Positions 10,201 through 17,617 are shown, counted from the first letter of the stretch. The stretch is 48,699 bases of DNA from Clostridiales bacterium (GCA_012838995.1 DUOD01000069.1:1-48699), one strand, 5' to 3'. The notes: a model not told the origin generated them from the letters alone. Made by a program: numbers and translations.

Positions 10201-10824
10201 AAGGCTGAAATAAATGACCTGGGTCCGGTTAACATGAATGCAATAGAGGAATACCAAAGGGTTGAGAACAGGCTTAATTATATGAAGGAACAGCGCAGGG
10301 ATTTGGTAAACGCAAAGAACAATCTAAAGGATGTAATTCGTGATATAACGTCTACCATGGAAAAACAGTTTAAGGAGCAGTTTGAACAAATAAATAAAAA
10401 TTTTTCTGAAACCTTTGAAGCATTGTTTAACGGCGGACAGGCTCAGCTACTGTTAACGGACCCCAACAACGTACTGGAGTCGGGTATAGACATTGTCGTT
10501 CAACCGCCGGGCAAAAGACTTCAAAATATATCATTGTTGTCCGGAGGGGAAAAGGCGTTGACTGCCATTGCCATACTCTTTGCCATATTGAAACTACGAC
10601 CTACGCCTTTTTGTATTCTGGATGAAATAGATGCCGCATTGGATGACACTAATGTAGAGAACTTTGCCCGATACCTTACCCAGTATTCCCATTCCACCCA
10701 GTTTATTATGATAACCCATAGAAGGGGAACCATGGAAGTATCCAATACCTTGTATGGCGTTGCCATGGAAGAAAAGGGCGTGTCAAAGATGGTTTCAGTT
10801 AAACTAGAAGAAAAGGTAAGCTAA
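7258..10824 (+). CDS. smc: Chromosome segregation protein SMC
   Basis: SMC is the ATPase of the condensin complex that organises the chromosome with ScpA and ScpB. From ATG 7258 it has 1188 residues, the normal length; the GAGGTAGGG at 7241-7249 supports this start. Domains in order are: Walker A GPNGSGKSN at 31-39, a long charged coiled coil, the hinge at about 527-640, the returning coiled coil from about 665, the ABC signature LLSGGEKAL near 1092, and Walker B CILDEIDAALDD near 1118. An upstream in-frame extension to 7144 would overlap the radical SAM gene and is rejected. Confidence 0.98.
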   Translation: MFLKKIEIFGFKSFAEKCEFIFDKGITSIVGPNGSGKSNLADAVRWVLGEQSAKILRGSKMEDIIFSGSEKRKPLGYAQVTLLIDNSDGVLPVDFSEVEISRKMYRSGESEYYLNKTLCRLKDINEIFLDTGIGKEGYSIIGQGKIDEILSTKSEDRRGIFEEAAGIAKYKARKLEAIRKLDSTDNDLTRIDDIINELEIQLGPLGEQRLVAEKYSRLMERLKTLEVNIYLKTYYRIQKKIGELAERLNGLGGDLSQKKQELDKVNMEYDTYKETLSNTQDNISKLQQSLYDVMTALERKKGKVDITKERKNHLSAERERLNKEIEDINENLSRDEFEYKQLTEKAKGLGSEIKSKADIIKELEHQLDVLDKDIARYEETMSQRKNRVIEILNLMAENKVKINSYSVMLDNIASRLGQLDDSLQKANQERNSLVQSLEKDKRELNKWMANHQALIRERDEKKEYLEEKIQGLDELNNKIKEKDGQIKEQSARLRFLLELEKNYEGFSKAIKNILRDTKVNNNLSRKICGVVAQLIDVAAGYERAVETALGFALQNIVTETEEDAKYVIEYLKNKGYGRATFLPISSIRPRGLGTNTERIKSFPGFVGIASNLVKCHAKYRNIMENLLGSVVVVDNLDSGIRMARAFNHSFKIVTVDGDMINPGGSMTGGAYNKEQGLINRKAEIRSLKGSVEALTDELNNLVETQSIYNNDIDDIKATLSRIDKDIHDSDLRIQACETGIQNIRDNLQKLDHTIEQYKAEYDHLTCDKAELQRLISSLEDEQKSLSSEEASYRNTIQSDEDGYLKLTALREEKNRLLMDAKISFSSLQKEEQGYIQQISKIEKIRAQAKTNIQTKLQQINRCDEQYGQLEGELKDLQNDIMVLEGEKERQTKKIDALNKQKLEQYNKLKDLEIIVTTLSKQYEQLRERRHRVSMDLNRCEVEQENIINNLWEHYGMSINKAKQLEDENINITDAKKEVEVLKAEINDLGPVNMNAIEEYQRVENRLNYMKEQRRDLVNAKNNLKDVIRDITSTMEKQFKEQFEQINKNFSETFEALFNGGQAQLLLTDPNNVLESGIDIVVQPPGKRLQNISLLSGGEKALTAIAILFAILKLRPTPFCILDEIDAALDDTNVENFARYLTQYSHSTQFIMITHRRGTMEVSNTLYGVAMEEKGVSKMVSVKLEEKVS

Positions 10825-10846
10825 TAATTTAAGGAAGGGTAGATAG

Positions 10847-11779
10847 GTGATGAAGGGTTTTTTGAAAAAAGTGGATATATTCGATAAACTGAAAAAAAGT
10901 CTAAGTAAAACCAGAACGGGCATTACCGATAGAATAGAGCAATTGGTAAGTTATTATAAAAACATCGACGATGATTTTTTCGAGGAGCTGGAAGAGATTT
11001 TAATAACCGCAGATGTTGGAGTGCAAACTACACTAAGGTTGGTGGAAGATATAGAACAGGAGGTAAGGGCTAAAAAAATAGGCCAGTCGGATTTGGTAAA
11101 GGAACTGCTCAAAGGGAAAATGTTGGATATATTAAGGAAGGGCTCTGACGGTTCTTGGCAAGATAAATTTCCTAAAGTTTTATTGATAGTCGGTGTAAAC
11201 GGTGTAGGGAAGACAACCACCATAGGCAAACTCGCAAAATTATATAAAGACGATGGCAGGAAGGTGTTGCTGGCGGCGGCAGATACCTTCAGGGCCGCCG
11301 CCATAGAACAGCTGGAAGTCTGGGGTCAAAGGGTAGGCGCTGAAGTTATTAAGCAAAGCAAAGGCTCCGATCCAGGCGCGGTGGTCTTTGACGCCGTGCA
11401 CGCTTCAAAATCGAGGAAGGCCGATGTTTTGATATGTGATACCGCCGGACGATTGCACAATAAGAAGAATCTCATGGAGGAGCTAAAAAAGATCAATAGG
11501 ATCATTGATAGGGAATGGCCGGAAGCCAATAAAGAAGTGTTGTTGGTGCTTGATGCAACCACCGGGCAAAATGCCATTTCACAGGCCAAGACTTTTAAGG
11601 AAGCCGTTGATATATCAGGCATAATATTGACCAAACTGGACGGTACGGCCAAGGGCGGAATTGTTATAGGCATAAATTCTGAATTAAATATTCCGGTTAG
11701 GATGGTGGGTACCGGAGAGGGTGTGGAAGACTTGCAACCCTTTGATGCCCAAAACTTTGTAGAAGCCCTGTTCAGTTAG
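10847..11779 (+). CDS. ftsY: SRP receptor FtsY
   Basis: FtsY is the membrane-associated GTPase that receives ribosome-nascent chain-SRP complexes. The product has about 310 residues with the N domain first and the G domain after it: GVNGVGKTTT near 115, DTFRAAAIEQL, CDTAGRLHNK and TKLDGTAKGG. It lacks the long acidic N-terminal extension of E. coli FtsY, as in other Gram-positives. The start is GTG 10847 or ATG 10850; AAGGAAGGG lies at 10831-10839. ftsY sits between smc and ylxM-ffh, so both sides of the SRP system are adjacent. Confidence 0.96.
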   Translation: MMKGFLKKVDIFDKLKKSLSKTRTGITDRIEQLVSYYKNIDDDFFEELEEILITADVGVQTTLRLVEDIEQEVRAKKIGQSDLVKELLKGKMLDILRKGSDGSWQDKFPKVLLIVGVNGVGKTTTIGKLAKLYKDDGRKVLLAAADTFRAAAIEQLEVWGQRVGAEVIKQSKGSDPGAVVFDAVHASKSRKADVLICDTAGRLHNKKNLMEELKKINRIIDREWPEANKEVLLVLDATTGQNAISQAKTFKEAVDISGIILTKLDGTAKGGIVIGINSELNIPVRMVGTGEGVEDLQPFDAQNFVEALFS

Positions 11780-11903
11780 GATATTTCAATAAAAAACCCG
11801 GATTGTATGGCATATGGCGCCGAGACTGTTAGGGCAGAAAAAATTTATGGTTGGTTTGCTATTATAATGAAAAAGAAATTCATAACAATAACCGGATTTG
11901 GTG

Positions 11904-11932
11904 TTGACAAGGATGGTTGCTATTAGTATAAT
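11904..11932 (+). promoter_or_regulatory. Consensus sigma-A promoter for ylxM-ffh
   Basis: TTGACA (11904-11909) and TATAAT (11927-11932) are both perfect consensus hexamers with an ideal 17-base spacer. Transcription should start near 11939 and leave a leader of about 80 bases before ylxM. The -10 box is also the outer edge of a 19-bp inverted repeat (11927-11972), an arrangement that could be regulatory. Confidence 0.8.
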
Positions 11933-11972
11933 AGGCCCTGTAAAGCAAATTCCCTTTACAGGTCCTATTATA
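11927..11972 (+). repeat. 19-bp inverted repeat overlapping the ylxM promoter
   Basis: The left arm (11927-11945) and right arm (11954-11972) are reverse complements over 19 bases with one mismatch at 11936/11963. The 8-base loop is CAAATTCC. The left arm begins with the promoter -10 hexamer. Two more ATAGG/CCTAT blocks follow (about 11980 and 11996), so alternative pairings are possible in the leader RNA. It has no clear T-run, so it is a poor terminator. It may be an operator or an RNA element. Confidence 0.7.
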
Positions 11973-12017
11973 TTATTTATAGGAATATTTATATATCCTA
12001 TGAAAAGAGTTGTGGAT

Positions 12018-12401
12018 ATGGAAAAGGTTGTAAGAAATGTTTTTTTATTGGATTTTTACGGGAGCCTATTAACGGAACACCAGAGAAATGTGTTGGATAT
12101 GCATTATAATAACGATTTTTCTTTAGCCGAGATATCGGAGTTAATGAATATAAGCCGACAGGGAGTACATGATACTATTAAAAGATCCAATAAAATACTC
12201 AATAAATATGAGCAAAAGCTAGGTCTTGTAAATAGATACATGAGGTTAAAAAAGGATAATGACAGGATGCTTAAAATTGTGAAGAAACTTCAGCTTTATT
12301 TTAAGGAAAAGGACAACATGGAGGATGTACAAGAGGAATTAAAGCAACTTTATCAATATATAGCCTCGGTTTTGGAATTTGATAATGGGGAGTGCAGTTA
12401 A
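12018..12401 (+). CDS. ylxM: YlxM-family DNA-binding/SRP-associated protein
   Basis: YlxM is a small helix-turn-helix protein (UPF0122) encoded directly before ffh in Firmicutes; some members act with the SRP. From ATG 12018 the product has 127 residues. The region FSLAEISELMNISRQGVHDTI is a sigma-70 region 4-like helix-turn-helix, and the C-terminal half is a predicted charged coiled coil. ATG 12000 is an alternative that adds six residues. A longer in-frame start at 11898 would place the consensus promoter inside the gene. The ribosome-binding site is weak. The stop is directly followed by the ffh ATG. Confidence 0.9.
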   Translation: MEKVVRNVFLLDFYGSLLTEHQRNVLDMHYNNDFSLAEISELMNISRQGVHDTIKRSNKILNKYEQKLGLVNRYMRLKKDNDRMLKIVKKLQLYFKEKDNMEDVQEELKQLYQYIASVLEFDNGECS

Positions 12402-13736
12402 ATGGCTTTTGAAGGTTTATCGGAAAAACTTAGCAGGGCCTTTAAGCGTCTTACGGGCAAAGGAAAGTTGTCTGAAAAGGATGTTAAAGATGCCATGAGG
12501 GAAGTTAGAATGGCCTTGCTGGAAGCGGATGTTAATTTTTTAGTAGTCAAAGACTTTATAAAAAAGGTAAGCAGTAGGGCGGTAGGCCAGGAGATAATGG
12601 AAAGTCTGACGCCGGGGCAACAGGTAATAAAAGTTGTTAACGAAGAACTTACCCAATTGATGGGGGGTACCTTGAGCAAAATTTCCTTTTCACCGAAACT
12701 CCCAACCATTATAATGATGGTGGGTCTCCAGGGCTCGGGAAAGACAACCACGGCGGGCAAACTGGGGAATTATCTCAAGGGTCAAGGTAAAAATCCACTA
12801 TTGGTAGGCTGTGACGTATACAGACCCGCAGCCGTTGAACAACTAAAACAAATAGGCGATAAACTGTCCATAGCAGTATATTATGAAAAGGACAATAAAG
12901 ACGTTAAGTCCATTGCTGACGCATCAATAAAATACGCCGTTAGCCATAACCACGATGTGGTGATAATCGATACGGCAGGGAGGCTGCACATAGATGAGGT
13001 ATTAATGGAGGAGTTGGAAGAGACCAAAAGGGCAGTGCAACCTACCGAGGTATTGCTGGTAGTGGATGCTATGACCGGTCAGGATGCAGTAACGGTGGCC
13101 CAGAGTTTTAACGATAAATTAGGTATAGACGGCGTAGTGCTGACCAAGCTGGACGGGGATACCCGGGGCGGGGCCGCCCTTTCTGTTAAAGCGGTTACGG
13201 GCAAGCCCATTAAGTTTGTGGGTGTGGGTGAAAAGTTAGACGATCTTGAACCCTTTCACCCCGACAGAATGGCTTCCCGGATACTGGGCATGGGCGATAT
13301 TTTAAGCCTGATAGAAAAGGCTCAGGCCAATATAGACGAAAAAAAGGCCAGAGAACTTGAAAAGAAAATACGCAGTCAACAATTTACCTTTGAAGATTTT
13401 TTGGATCAGCTGCAACAGTTAAAGAATATGGGTTCTTTAAGCCATATACTGGATATGTTACCCGGTATAGGTGGTAAAAAACTAAAGGGTATCCAGTTGG
13501 ATGATAAACAATTATTAAGGGTTGAAGCCATTATAAACTCCATGACTATTGAAGAACGGCAGAATCCAAATCTTCTCAATAGCAGCAGAAAGAAAAGAAT
13601 TGCTGCGGGCAGTGGTACCAGCATCCAGCAGGTTAACCGATTGATCAAGCAATTTCAAGATACAAAAAGGATGATGAAGCAGTTTGGAAGCATGGATATG
13701 AAGGGCAAGAAGGGAAAAATCAAATTTCCGTTCTAA
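12402..13736 (+). CDS. ffh: Signal recognition particle protein Ffh
   Basis: Ffh binds signal peptides and SRP RNA and delivers ribosomes to FtsY. The 444-residue protein has the N domain, the G domain with GLQGSGKTTTAGKLG near 107-121, DTAGRLHIDE and TKLDGDTRGGAAL, and a methionine-rich M domain from about 325 to the basic C-terminal end. GGGGAGTG lies just before the start. It abuts ylxM with no spacer, so coupling is likely. The SRP RNA gene itself was not found in this window. Confidence 0.98.
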   Translation: MAFEGLSEKLSRAFKRLTGKGKLSEKDVKDAMREVRMALLEADVNFLVVKDFIKKVSSRAVGQEIMESLTPGQQVIKVVNEELTQLMGGTLSKISFSPKLPTIIMMVGLQGSGKTTTAGKLGNYLKGQGKNPLLVGCDVYRPAAVEQLKQIGDKLSIAVYYEKDNKDVKSIADASIKYAVSHNHDVVIIDTAGRLHIDEVLMEELEETKRAVQPTEVLLVVDAMTGQDAVTVAQSFNDKLGIDGVVLTKLDGDTRGGAALSVKAVTGKPIKFVGVGEKLDDLEPFHPDRMASRILGMGDILSLIEKAQANIDEKKARELEKKIRSQQFTFEDFLDQLQQLKNMGSLSHILDMLPGIGGKKLKGIQLDDKQLLRVEAIINSMTIEERQNPNLLNSSRKKRIAAGSGTSIQQVNRLIKQFQDTKRMMKQFGSMDMKGKKGKIKFPF

Positions 13737-13766
13737 TATACTAACATTTGGTTAGGAGGTGAATGT

Positions 13767-14012
13767 ATGGCCGTAAAGATCCGATTAAAAAGGATGGGCG
13801 CAAAGAAGTCACCCTTTTACAGGGTGGTGGTTGCCGATTCTAGGGCGCCAAGGGATGGTAAATTTATAGAAGAAATAGGATATTATAATCCCGTGTCCAA
13901 TCCCGTTCAATTAAAAATTGACGGTGACAAGGCAAAAAGTTGGTTGGAAAAGGGTGCCCAACCTTCAGATACTGTCAGAAGTCTATTGAAGAAAAGCGGT
14001 GTTATTGAATAA
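13767..14012 (+). CDS. rpsP: 30S ribosomal protein S16
   Basis: S16 is an assembly protein of the small ribosomal subunit. The 81-residue product starts [26 protein letters not shown] in the expected family form (checked here only in parts) and contains the GYYNP segment. A strong TTAGGAGGTGA ribosome-binding site precedes ATG 13767. The gene lies in the conserved ffh-rpsP-khpA order. Confidence 0.98.
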   Translation: MAVKIRLKRMGAKKSPFYRVVVADSRAPRDGKFIEEIGYYNPVSNPVQLKIDGDKAKSWLEKGAQPSDTVRSLLKKSGVIE

Positions 14013-14050
14013 TAATGTCGATGGCCGTAACTATACCAGGAGGTGTAAAG

Positions 14051-14278
14051 ATGGGTGAATTAGTAAAAGTAATAGCTCAAGCTCTGGTGGATAGTCCGGA
14101 AGAAGTGCAGGTTAAAGAAATTGAAGGAGAACATTCGGTAATTATTGAGTTGAAGGTAGCTCCGGATGACATGGGAAAGGTTATTGGCAAGCAAGGAAGA
14201 ATTGCGAAGGCAATAAGAACAGTGGTTAAAGCAGCTGCTACCAAAGAACAAAAAAGGGTAGTTGTGGAAATTATATAA
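14051..14278 (+). CDS. khpA: KH-domain RNA-binding protein KhpA (YlqC)
   Basis: KhpA is a small KH-domain protein that, in other Gram-positives, partners KhpB/Jag and affects RNA and cell-envelope functions. From ATG 14051 it has 75 residues; CAGGAGGTG at about 14038-14045 fixes this start over an in-frame ATG at 14015. The KH loop is visible as IGKQGRIAKAIRTVV. The stop codon (14276-14278) lies inside the stem of the following terminator. Confidence 0.93.
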   Translation: MGELVKVIAQALVDSPEEVQVKEIEGEHSVIIELKVAPDDMGKVIGKQGRIAKAIRTVVKAAATKEQKRVVVEII

Positions 14279-14310
14279 AAAGAGTTGAATGTTCAACTCT
14301 TTTTATATAA
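14271..14310 (+). terminator. Bidirectional intrinsic terminator after khpA
   Basis: An 18-bp perfect stem (14271-14288 with 14293-14310) has a 4-base ATGT loop and A5/T5 tracts within its arms, so it can act in both directions. The khpA stop codon sits in the left arm. It should end the ylxM-ffh-rpsP-khpA transcript. Confidence 0.85.
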
Positions 14311-14368
14311 AGGTATTGTTTAGTTGCCGACTTTATTTTTAATTAATCATTTGTCAGTGGTGAATGAA

Positions 14369-14878
14369 ATGACGGATAAGCTGGCTGTGGGGCTTGTATT
14401 GAAACCATGGAAAGTTAAAGGACAGGTTAAGGTTTTGCCTTTAACGGATAATATTGAGCGTTTTAACTCCCTTAAATATGTATACGGTATGTTGGACAAT
14501 AAAGAGATTAAGCTAACTGTAAGTGAAGTAAAGTATCAAAAACAATTTGTGCTGATATCCTTTAACGAGATTGGTAGCATTGACGAAGCTGAAAAGCTAA
14601 GGGGAAGCTATCTCAAAATAGACAGAAAGGATGCCGTTAAGCTACCCGAAGACAGATATTTTATTGCCGATTTAATAGATTGCAAAGTTGTAGATTCCAA
14701 TCATGGATATTTAGGTGTAATAAAGGACATAATTCAAACGGGTAGCAACGATGTATATGTGGTTAAAGGCTACAAAAGAGAACACCTAATTCCGGCTTTA
14801 AAATCCGTGGTTAATAAAATTGATATACATAAAAAGGAAGTTTTGGTAACTTGCCCGGAAGGGTTGATGGAAATATGA
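14369..14878 (+). CDS. rimM: Ribosome maturation factor RimM
   Basis: RimM assists maturation of the 30S subunit head. From ATG 14369 it has 169 residues, the family norm. The N-terminal segment LAVGLVLKPWKVKGQVKVLPLTDN matches the RimM beta-barrel, and the C-terminal PRC-barrel contains the YFIADLIDCKV segment and ends with PEGLMEI. A GGTGA at 14359-14363 precedes the start. Longer starts (TTG 14324, GTG 14360) are less likely. The TGA stop overlaps the trmD ATG. Confidence 0.95.
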   Translation: MTDKLAVGLVLKPWKVKGQVKVLPLTDNIERFNSLKYVYGMLDNKEIKLTVSEVKYQKQFVLISFNEIGSIDEAEKLRGSYLKIDRKDAVKLPEDRYFIADLIDCKVVDSNHGYLGVIKDIIQTGSNDVYVVKGYKREHLIPALKSVVNKIDIHKKEVLVTCPEGLMEI

Positions 14879-15612
14879 GATTTGACGTATTAACCTTATT
14901 CCCTAAAATGTTTGATGGTATTTTGACCGAGAGCATTATTGCAAGGGGTATAGATAAAGGCTTGCTTAAGGTAAATATAACCGACATCCGTGACTTTGCC
15001 AATGATAAACATAAACAGGTGGATGATTATCCATATGGCGGCGGAGCAGGAATGGTAATAAAGCCCCAGCCGGTTTTTGATGCCGTGGAACATGTTAAGG
15101 CCGCCAATCCCGACAGTAATATATTCACCATATATACGTCCCCTAAAGGCGTAAAATTCCAACAGTCGTTGGCAGAGCTCTGGGCCAGGGAAAAGGAACA
15201 CCTATTGATTATTTGTGGTCACTATGAAGGTATCGATCAAAGGGTAATCGATAACTTGGTGGACCAAGAGGTTTCAATAGGGGATTTCATACTAACCGGC
15301 GGTGAGTTGGCTGCCATGGTAATAATTGACGCCATAGGTCGGCTGATTCCCGGTGTATTAGGTAACCGCCAGTCCTGCCAGGACGAGAGCTTCAGCCAGG
15401 GGTTATTGGAATATCCCCAGTATACGCGGCCAAGTAAGTACAGAAATTTTACTGTACCCGAAATATTGCTAAGCGGTAACCACAAAGAAATAGAAAACTG
15501 GAGGAGGAAGCAAGCCATATTAAGCACTGCCAAAAGACGGCCCGACCTTTTAAAAAATGTAGAACTGACAGAGGAAGAAAAAATCTATATACGGGAGTAT
15601 TTAAAAGAATAG
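14875..15612 (+). CDS. trmD: tRNA (guanine-N1-)-methyltransferase TrmD
   Basis: TrmD methylates G37 of certain tRNAs using SAM, which prevents frameshifting. From ATG 14875, overlapping the rimM stop (ATGA), it has 245 residues. Family motifs are MRFDVLTLFP, DYPYGGGAGMV, CGHYEGIDQRV, SIGDFILTGGE and the C-terminal YTRPSKY. These cover the SAM-binding trefoil knot and the tRNA-binding end. Confidence 0.97.
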   Translation: MRFDVLTLFPKMFDGILTESIIARGIDKGLLKVNITDIRDFANDKHKQVDDYPYGGGAGMVIKPQPVFDAVEHVKAANPDSNIFTIYTSPKGVKFQQSLAELWAREKEHLLIICGHYEGIDQRVIDNLVDQEVSIGDFILTGGELAAMVIIDAIGRLIPGVLGNRQSCQDESFSQGLLEYPQYTRPSKYRNFTVPEILLSGNHKEIENWRRKQAILSTAKRRPDLLKNVELTEEEKIYIREYLKE

Positions 15613-15647
15613 TACCAACGGTTTAATCCCATACCGTATTTAGTACT
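15611..15647 (+). terminator. Weak hairpin terminator after trmD
   Basis: AGTAC (15611-15615) pairs with GTACT (15643-15647) and CGGT (15619-15622) with ACCG (15633-15636), with small internal loops. It is followed by TATTTATT rather than a clean T-run, so termination may be incomplete. The trmD stop overlaps the left arm. Confidence 0.4.
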
Positions 15648-15653
15648 TATTTA

Positions 15654-15682
15654 TTGCTCGGCAAAGATTAATATGATATAAT
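15654..15682 (+). promoter_or_regulatory. Promoter for rplS (extended -10)
   Basis: TTGCTC (15654-15659) and a perfect TATAAT (15677-15682) are spaced by 17 bases, and TGA directly before the -10 makes it an extended -10 element. Transcription should start near 15689, leaving a leader of about 74 bases before rplS. Confidence 0.75.
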
Positions 15683-15688
15683 TACACT

Positions 15689-15752
15689 TGTTATTACGGG
15701 CGGTCCTCTATTGTTCTGAATGAAAATAAGAACGCCTAGGAAGAAAGGAGGG
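15689..15752 (+). ncRNA. Probable ribosomal protein L19 leader RNA
   Basis: The rplS leader can fold with GGGC (15698-15701) against GCCT (15734-15737) and GTTCT (15713-15717) against AGAAC (15729-15733), with an 11-base bulge between them. The position, directly between the promoter and the ribosome-binding site of rplS, matches the L19 leader family known in Firmicutes. I could not compare it with the covariance model. Autoregulation by L19 is an inference. Confidence 0.5.
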
Positions 15753-15762
15753 GCAATTGCAC

Positions 15763-16107
15763 ATGGATATTATAAGAGCTATAGAAAGTGAACAGCTGAG
15801 AAAAGATTTGCCCGACTTTAACGTGGGAGACACCGTAAGGGTGTATGTAAAGGTTGTAGAAGGCAACCGTGAGCGTCTCCAAGCCTTTGAAGGTATTGTT
15901 ATTAGAAAAAAGAATGGAGGAATTAGGGAGACTTTTACCGTACGTCGTTTATCCTATGGCGTAGGAGTGGAAAGAACTTTCCCCACCCATTCGCCCAAAA
16001 TTGATAGGATAGAGGTAATCCGCAGGGGTAAGGTGAGACGTGCGAAATTATATTACTTAAGAGAAAGAAAAGGAAAGGCCGCTAGGGTAAAGGAGAAAGG
16101 TTTTTAA
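15763..16107 (+). CDS. rplS: 50S ribosomal protein L19
   Basis: L19 sits at the 30S-50S interface. From ATG 15763 it has 114 residues and contains [13 protein letters not shown], the FEGIVIRKK segment and a basic C-terminus ([15 protein letters not shown]). AAAGGAGGGG lies at 15744-15753; the in-frame TTG at 15757 is also possible and would add two residues. It has its own promoter and leader and is followed by a terminator, so it is probably a single-gene unit with read-through. Confidence 0.97.
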   Translation: MDIIRAIESEQLRKDLPDFNVGDTVRVYVKVVEGNRERLQAFEGIVIRKKNGGIRETFTVRRLSYGVGVERTFPTHSPKIDRIEVIRRGKVRRAKLYYLRERKGKAARVKEKGF

Positions 16108-16140
16108 TATGGGACTTATAAGTCCCATATTGTTTTATTA
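16106..16140 (+). terminator. Intrinsic terminator after rplS
   Basis: A perfect 26-base palindrome (16106-16131) folds with a GGGACTTATAAGTCCC core and is followed by GTTTTATT. It overlaps the rplS stop codon. Confidence 0.75.
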
Positions 16141-16195
16141 AACAGGCTTTATTTTTACGGGTATACCCTTAACCGTACGTTTTGGAGGTAGATTG

Positions 16196-16729
16196 ATGGC
16201 AAGACGTAGAAGAAAGGCAAAAAGCGAAACCGTAGAATGGGTGCAATCCATTGTTATCGCTGTCATCCTTGCACTTTTAATAAGAGGGTTTGTTTTTGAA
16301 ACCATATTGGTAGACGGTGAATCCATGCTGCCCACGTTAAATAATGCCGATCGCTTGGTAGTAAATAAGATTTCCCACAAAATAAACGGAATAGAAAGAG
16401 GGGATATAATAATTTTTAAATATCCCGACAATGAAAATGAACATTTTGTAAAGCGGGTAATTGCATGCGGCGGTGATGTTGTAAAGATTCAAGATGGCCG
16501 GGTATATGTAAATGGCCAGCAGCTGAATGAACCATATGTACTGGAGGAGACCGATGACGATTTCCCGGAGTCGACTGTACCCGAGGACACTGTTTTTGTG
16601 CTGGGAGATAACAGGGGGAACAGTAGGGACAGCCGGGACCCCAGGGTAGGATTTGTTCCGGTGGAAAATATAATAGGAAAGCCCTGGGCCAGGATTTGGC
16701 CGCTTAAAGATATGAAGTTATTAAATTGA
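16196..16729 (+). CDS. lepB: Signal peptidase I
   Basis: This protease removes signal peptides from exported proteins at the outer face of the membrane. From ATG 16196, with GGAGG at 16184-16188, it has 177 residues. One transmembrane helix lies at about 18-35 after a basic N-terminus. The catalytic Ser is in GESMLPTL and the catalytic Lys in FVKRVIA; the GDNRGNSRDSRDPR motif of the family is also present. The short single-helix form is usual for Gram-positives. Confidence 0.96.
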   Translation: MARRRRKAKSETVEWVQSIVIAVILALLIRGFVFETILVDGESMLPTLNNADRLVVNKISHKINGIERGDIIIFKYPDNENEHFVKRVIACGGDVVKIQDGRVYVNGQQLNEPYVLEETDDDFPESTVPEDTVFVLGDNRGNSRDSRDPRVGFVPVENIIGKPWARIWPLKDMKLLN

Positions 16730-16750
16730 TATTTAACGGAGGGGTAATCA

Positions 16751-17593
16751 ATGAACATAAATTGGTATCCCGGTCATATGAAAAAAACCTACGATATCCT
16801 GCAGCAGAAGCTAAAGGTTGTGGACCTGGTAATAGAACTGCTGGATGCGAGGATTCCCTTTAGCAGCAGCAACCCAAATATAAGTGCCTTAACGGGTAAT
16901 AAACCAAGGGTTGTGGTGCTGAACAAGGAGGACCTGGCAGATACCGAAACAACAAAGCGGTGGATAAAGTGGTTTGCCGACCGTAATATAAATGCTATAG
17001 CCGTTAATTCTACAATAGGAGGTATTAAAGATACTGTCCGAAGGCAGATTGAACTTGTTTGCCGGGAAAAAATCCAAAAGTATAAACGCCAAGGCAGGAT
17101 AACGTACAAGTTGCGCGCAATGGTTGTAGGTATACCCAATGTGGGCAAATCCATGTTTATTAATAATATTGCCGGCAGAAAGATAGCCAAAACCGGAAAC
17201 AAGCCGGGCGTTACCAAGGCAAAGCAATGGATTAAGATAGGCGACACCATTGAATTAATGGACACGCCGGGTGTTTTATGGCCTAAAATAGAAGAACAAA
17301 ACGTTGCCCGCAGGTTGGCTTATGTAGGGTCTATAAAGGACGAACTGCTTAATATGGAGGAATTGGCCAAGGATTTCCTTGAAGAAGTGGGCCGTATAGC
17401 ACCTCAAATAATAAGGGAAAGGTACGGCATAAAAAATTTAGCCTTGGACGGATATAAACAGCTGGAAGAAATATGCGAAAACCGGGGTTTTATAAAACAG
17501 GGCGGCCAACCGGATTTGTACAGGGCTGCGGTAATGATACTGGATGAATACAGAAAGAAAAAACTTGGCAGAATAAGTTTAGAATCACCTTAA
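16751..17593 (+). CDS. rbgA: Ribosome biogenesis GTPase RbgA (YlqF)
   Basis: RbgA is a circularly permuted GTPase that acts late in 50S assembly. The 280-residue protein shows the permuted order: G4 (NKED, 58-61) first, then G1 GIPNVGKS at 127-134, then G3 DTPG at 171-174. The N-terminal INWYPGHMKK segment is a family hallmark. GGAGGGG at 16738-16744 precedes the ATG. The gene sits between lepB and a strong terminator. Confidence 0.96.
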   Translation: MNINWYPGHMKKTYDILQQKLKVVDLVIELLDARIPFSSSNPNISALTGNKPRVVVLNKEDLADTETTKRWIKWFADRNINAIAVNSTIGGIKDTVRRQIELVCREKIQKYKRQGRITYKLRAMVVGIPNVGKSMFINNIAGRKIAKTGNKPGVTKAKQWIKIGDTIELMDTPGVLWPKIEEQNVARRLAYVGSIKDELLNMEELAKDFLEEVGRIAPQIIRERYGIKNLALDGYKQLEEICENRGFIKQGGQPDLYRAAVMILDEYRKKKLGRISLESP

Positions 17594-17617
17594 GGATATG
17601 ATACAGGTGATTTTTTT
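17583..17617 (+). terminator. Intrinsic terminator after rbgA
   Basis: AATCACCT (17583-17590) pairs perfectly with AGGTGATT (17605-17612), followed by a T7 run. The rbgA stop lies in the loop side of the left arm. It should end the lepB-rbgA transcript. Confidence 0.85.

Noticed and set aside
11898-12017. Upstream extension of the ylxM frame by 40 codons.
   Set aside because: It would contain the consensus promoter and a 19-bp inverted repeat, and the extra residues do not match YlxM proteins, which begin near MEKVVRN.
15605-15650. FapR-like operator around TTTAGTACTTA downstream of trmD.
   Set aside because: Only half of the known palindrome is visible, and the neighbouring genes are not lipid genes; it fits a hairpin stem better.
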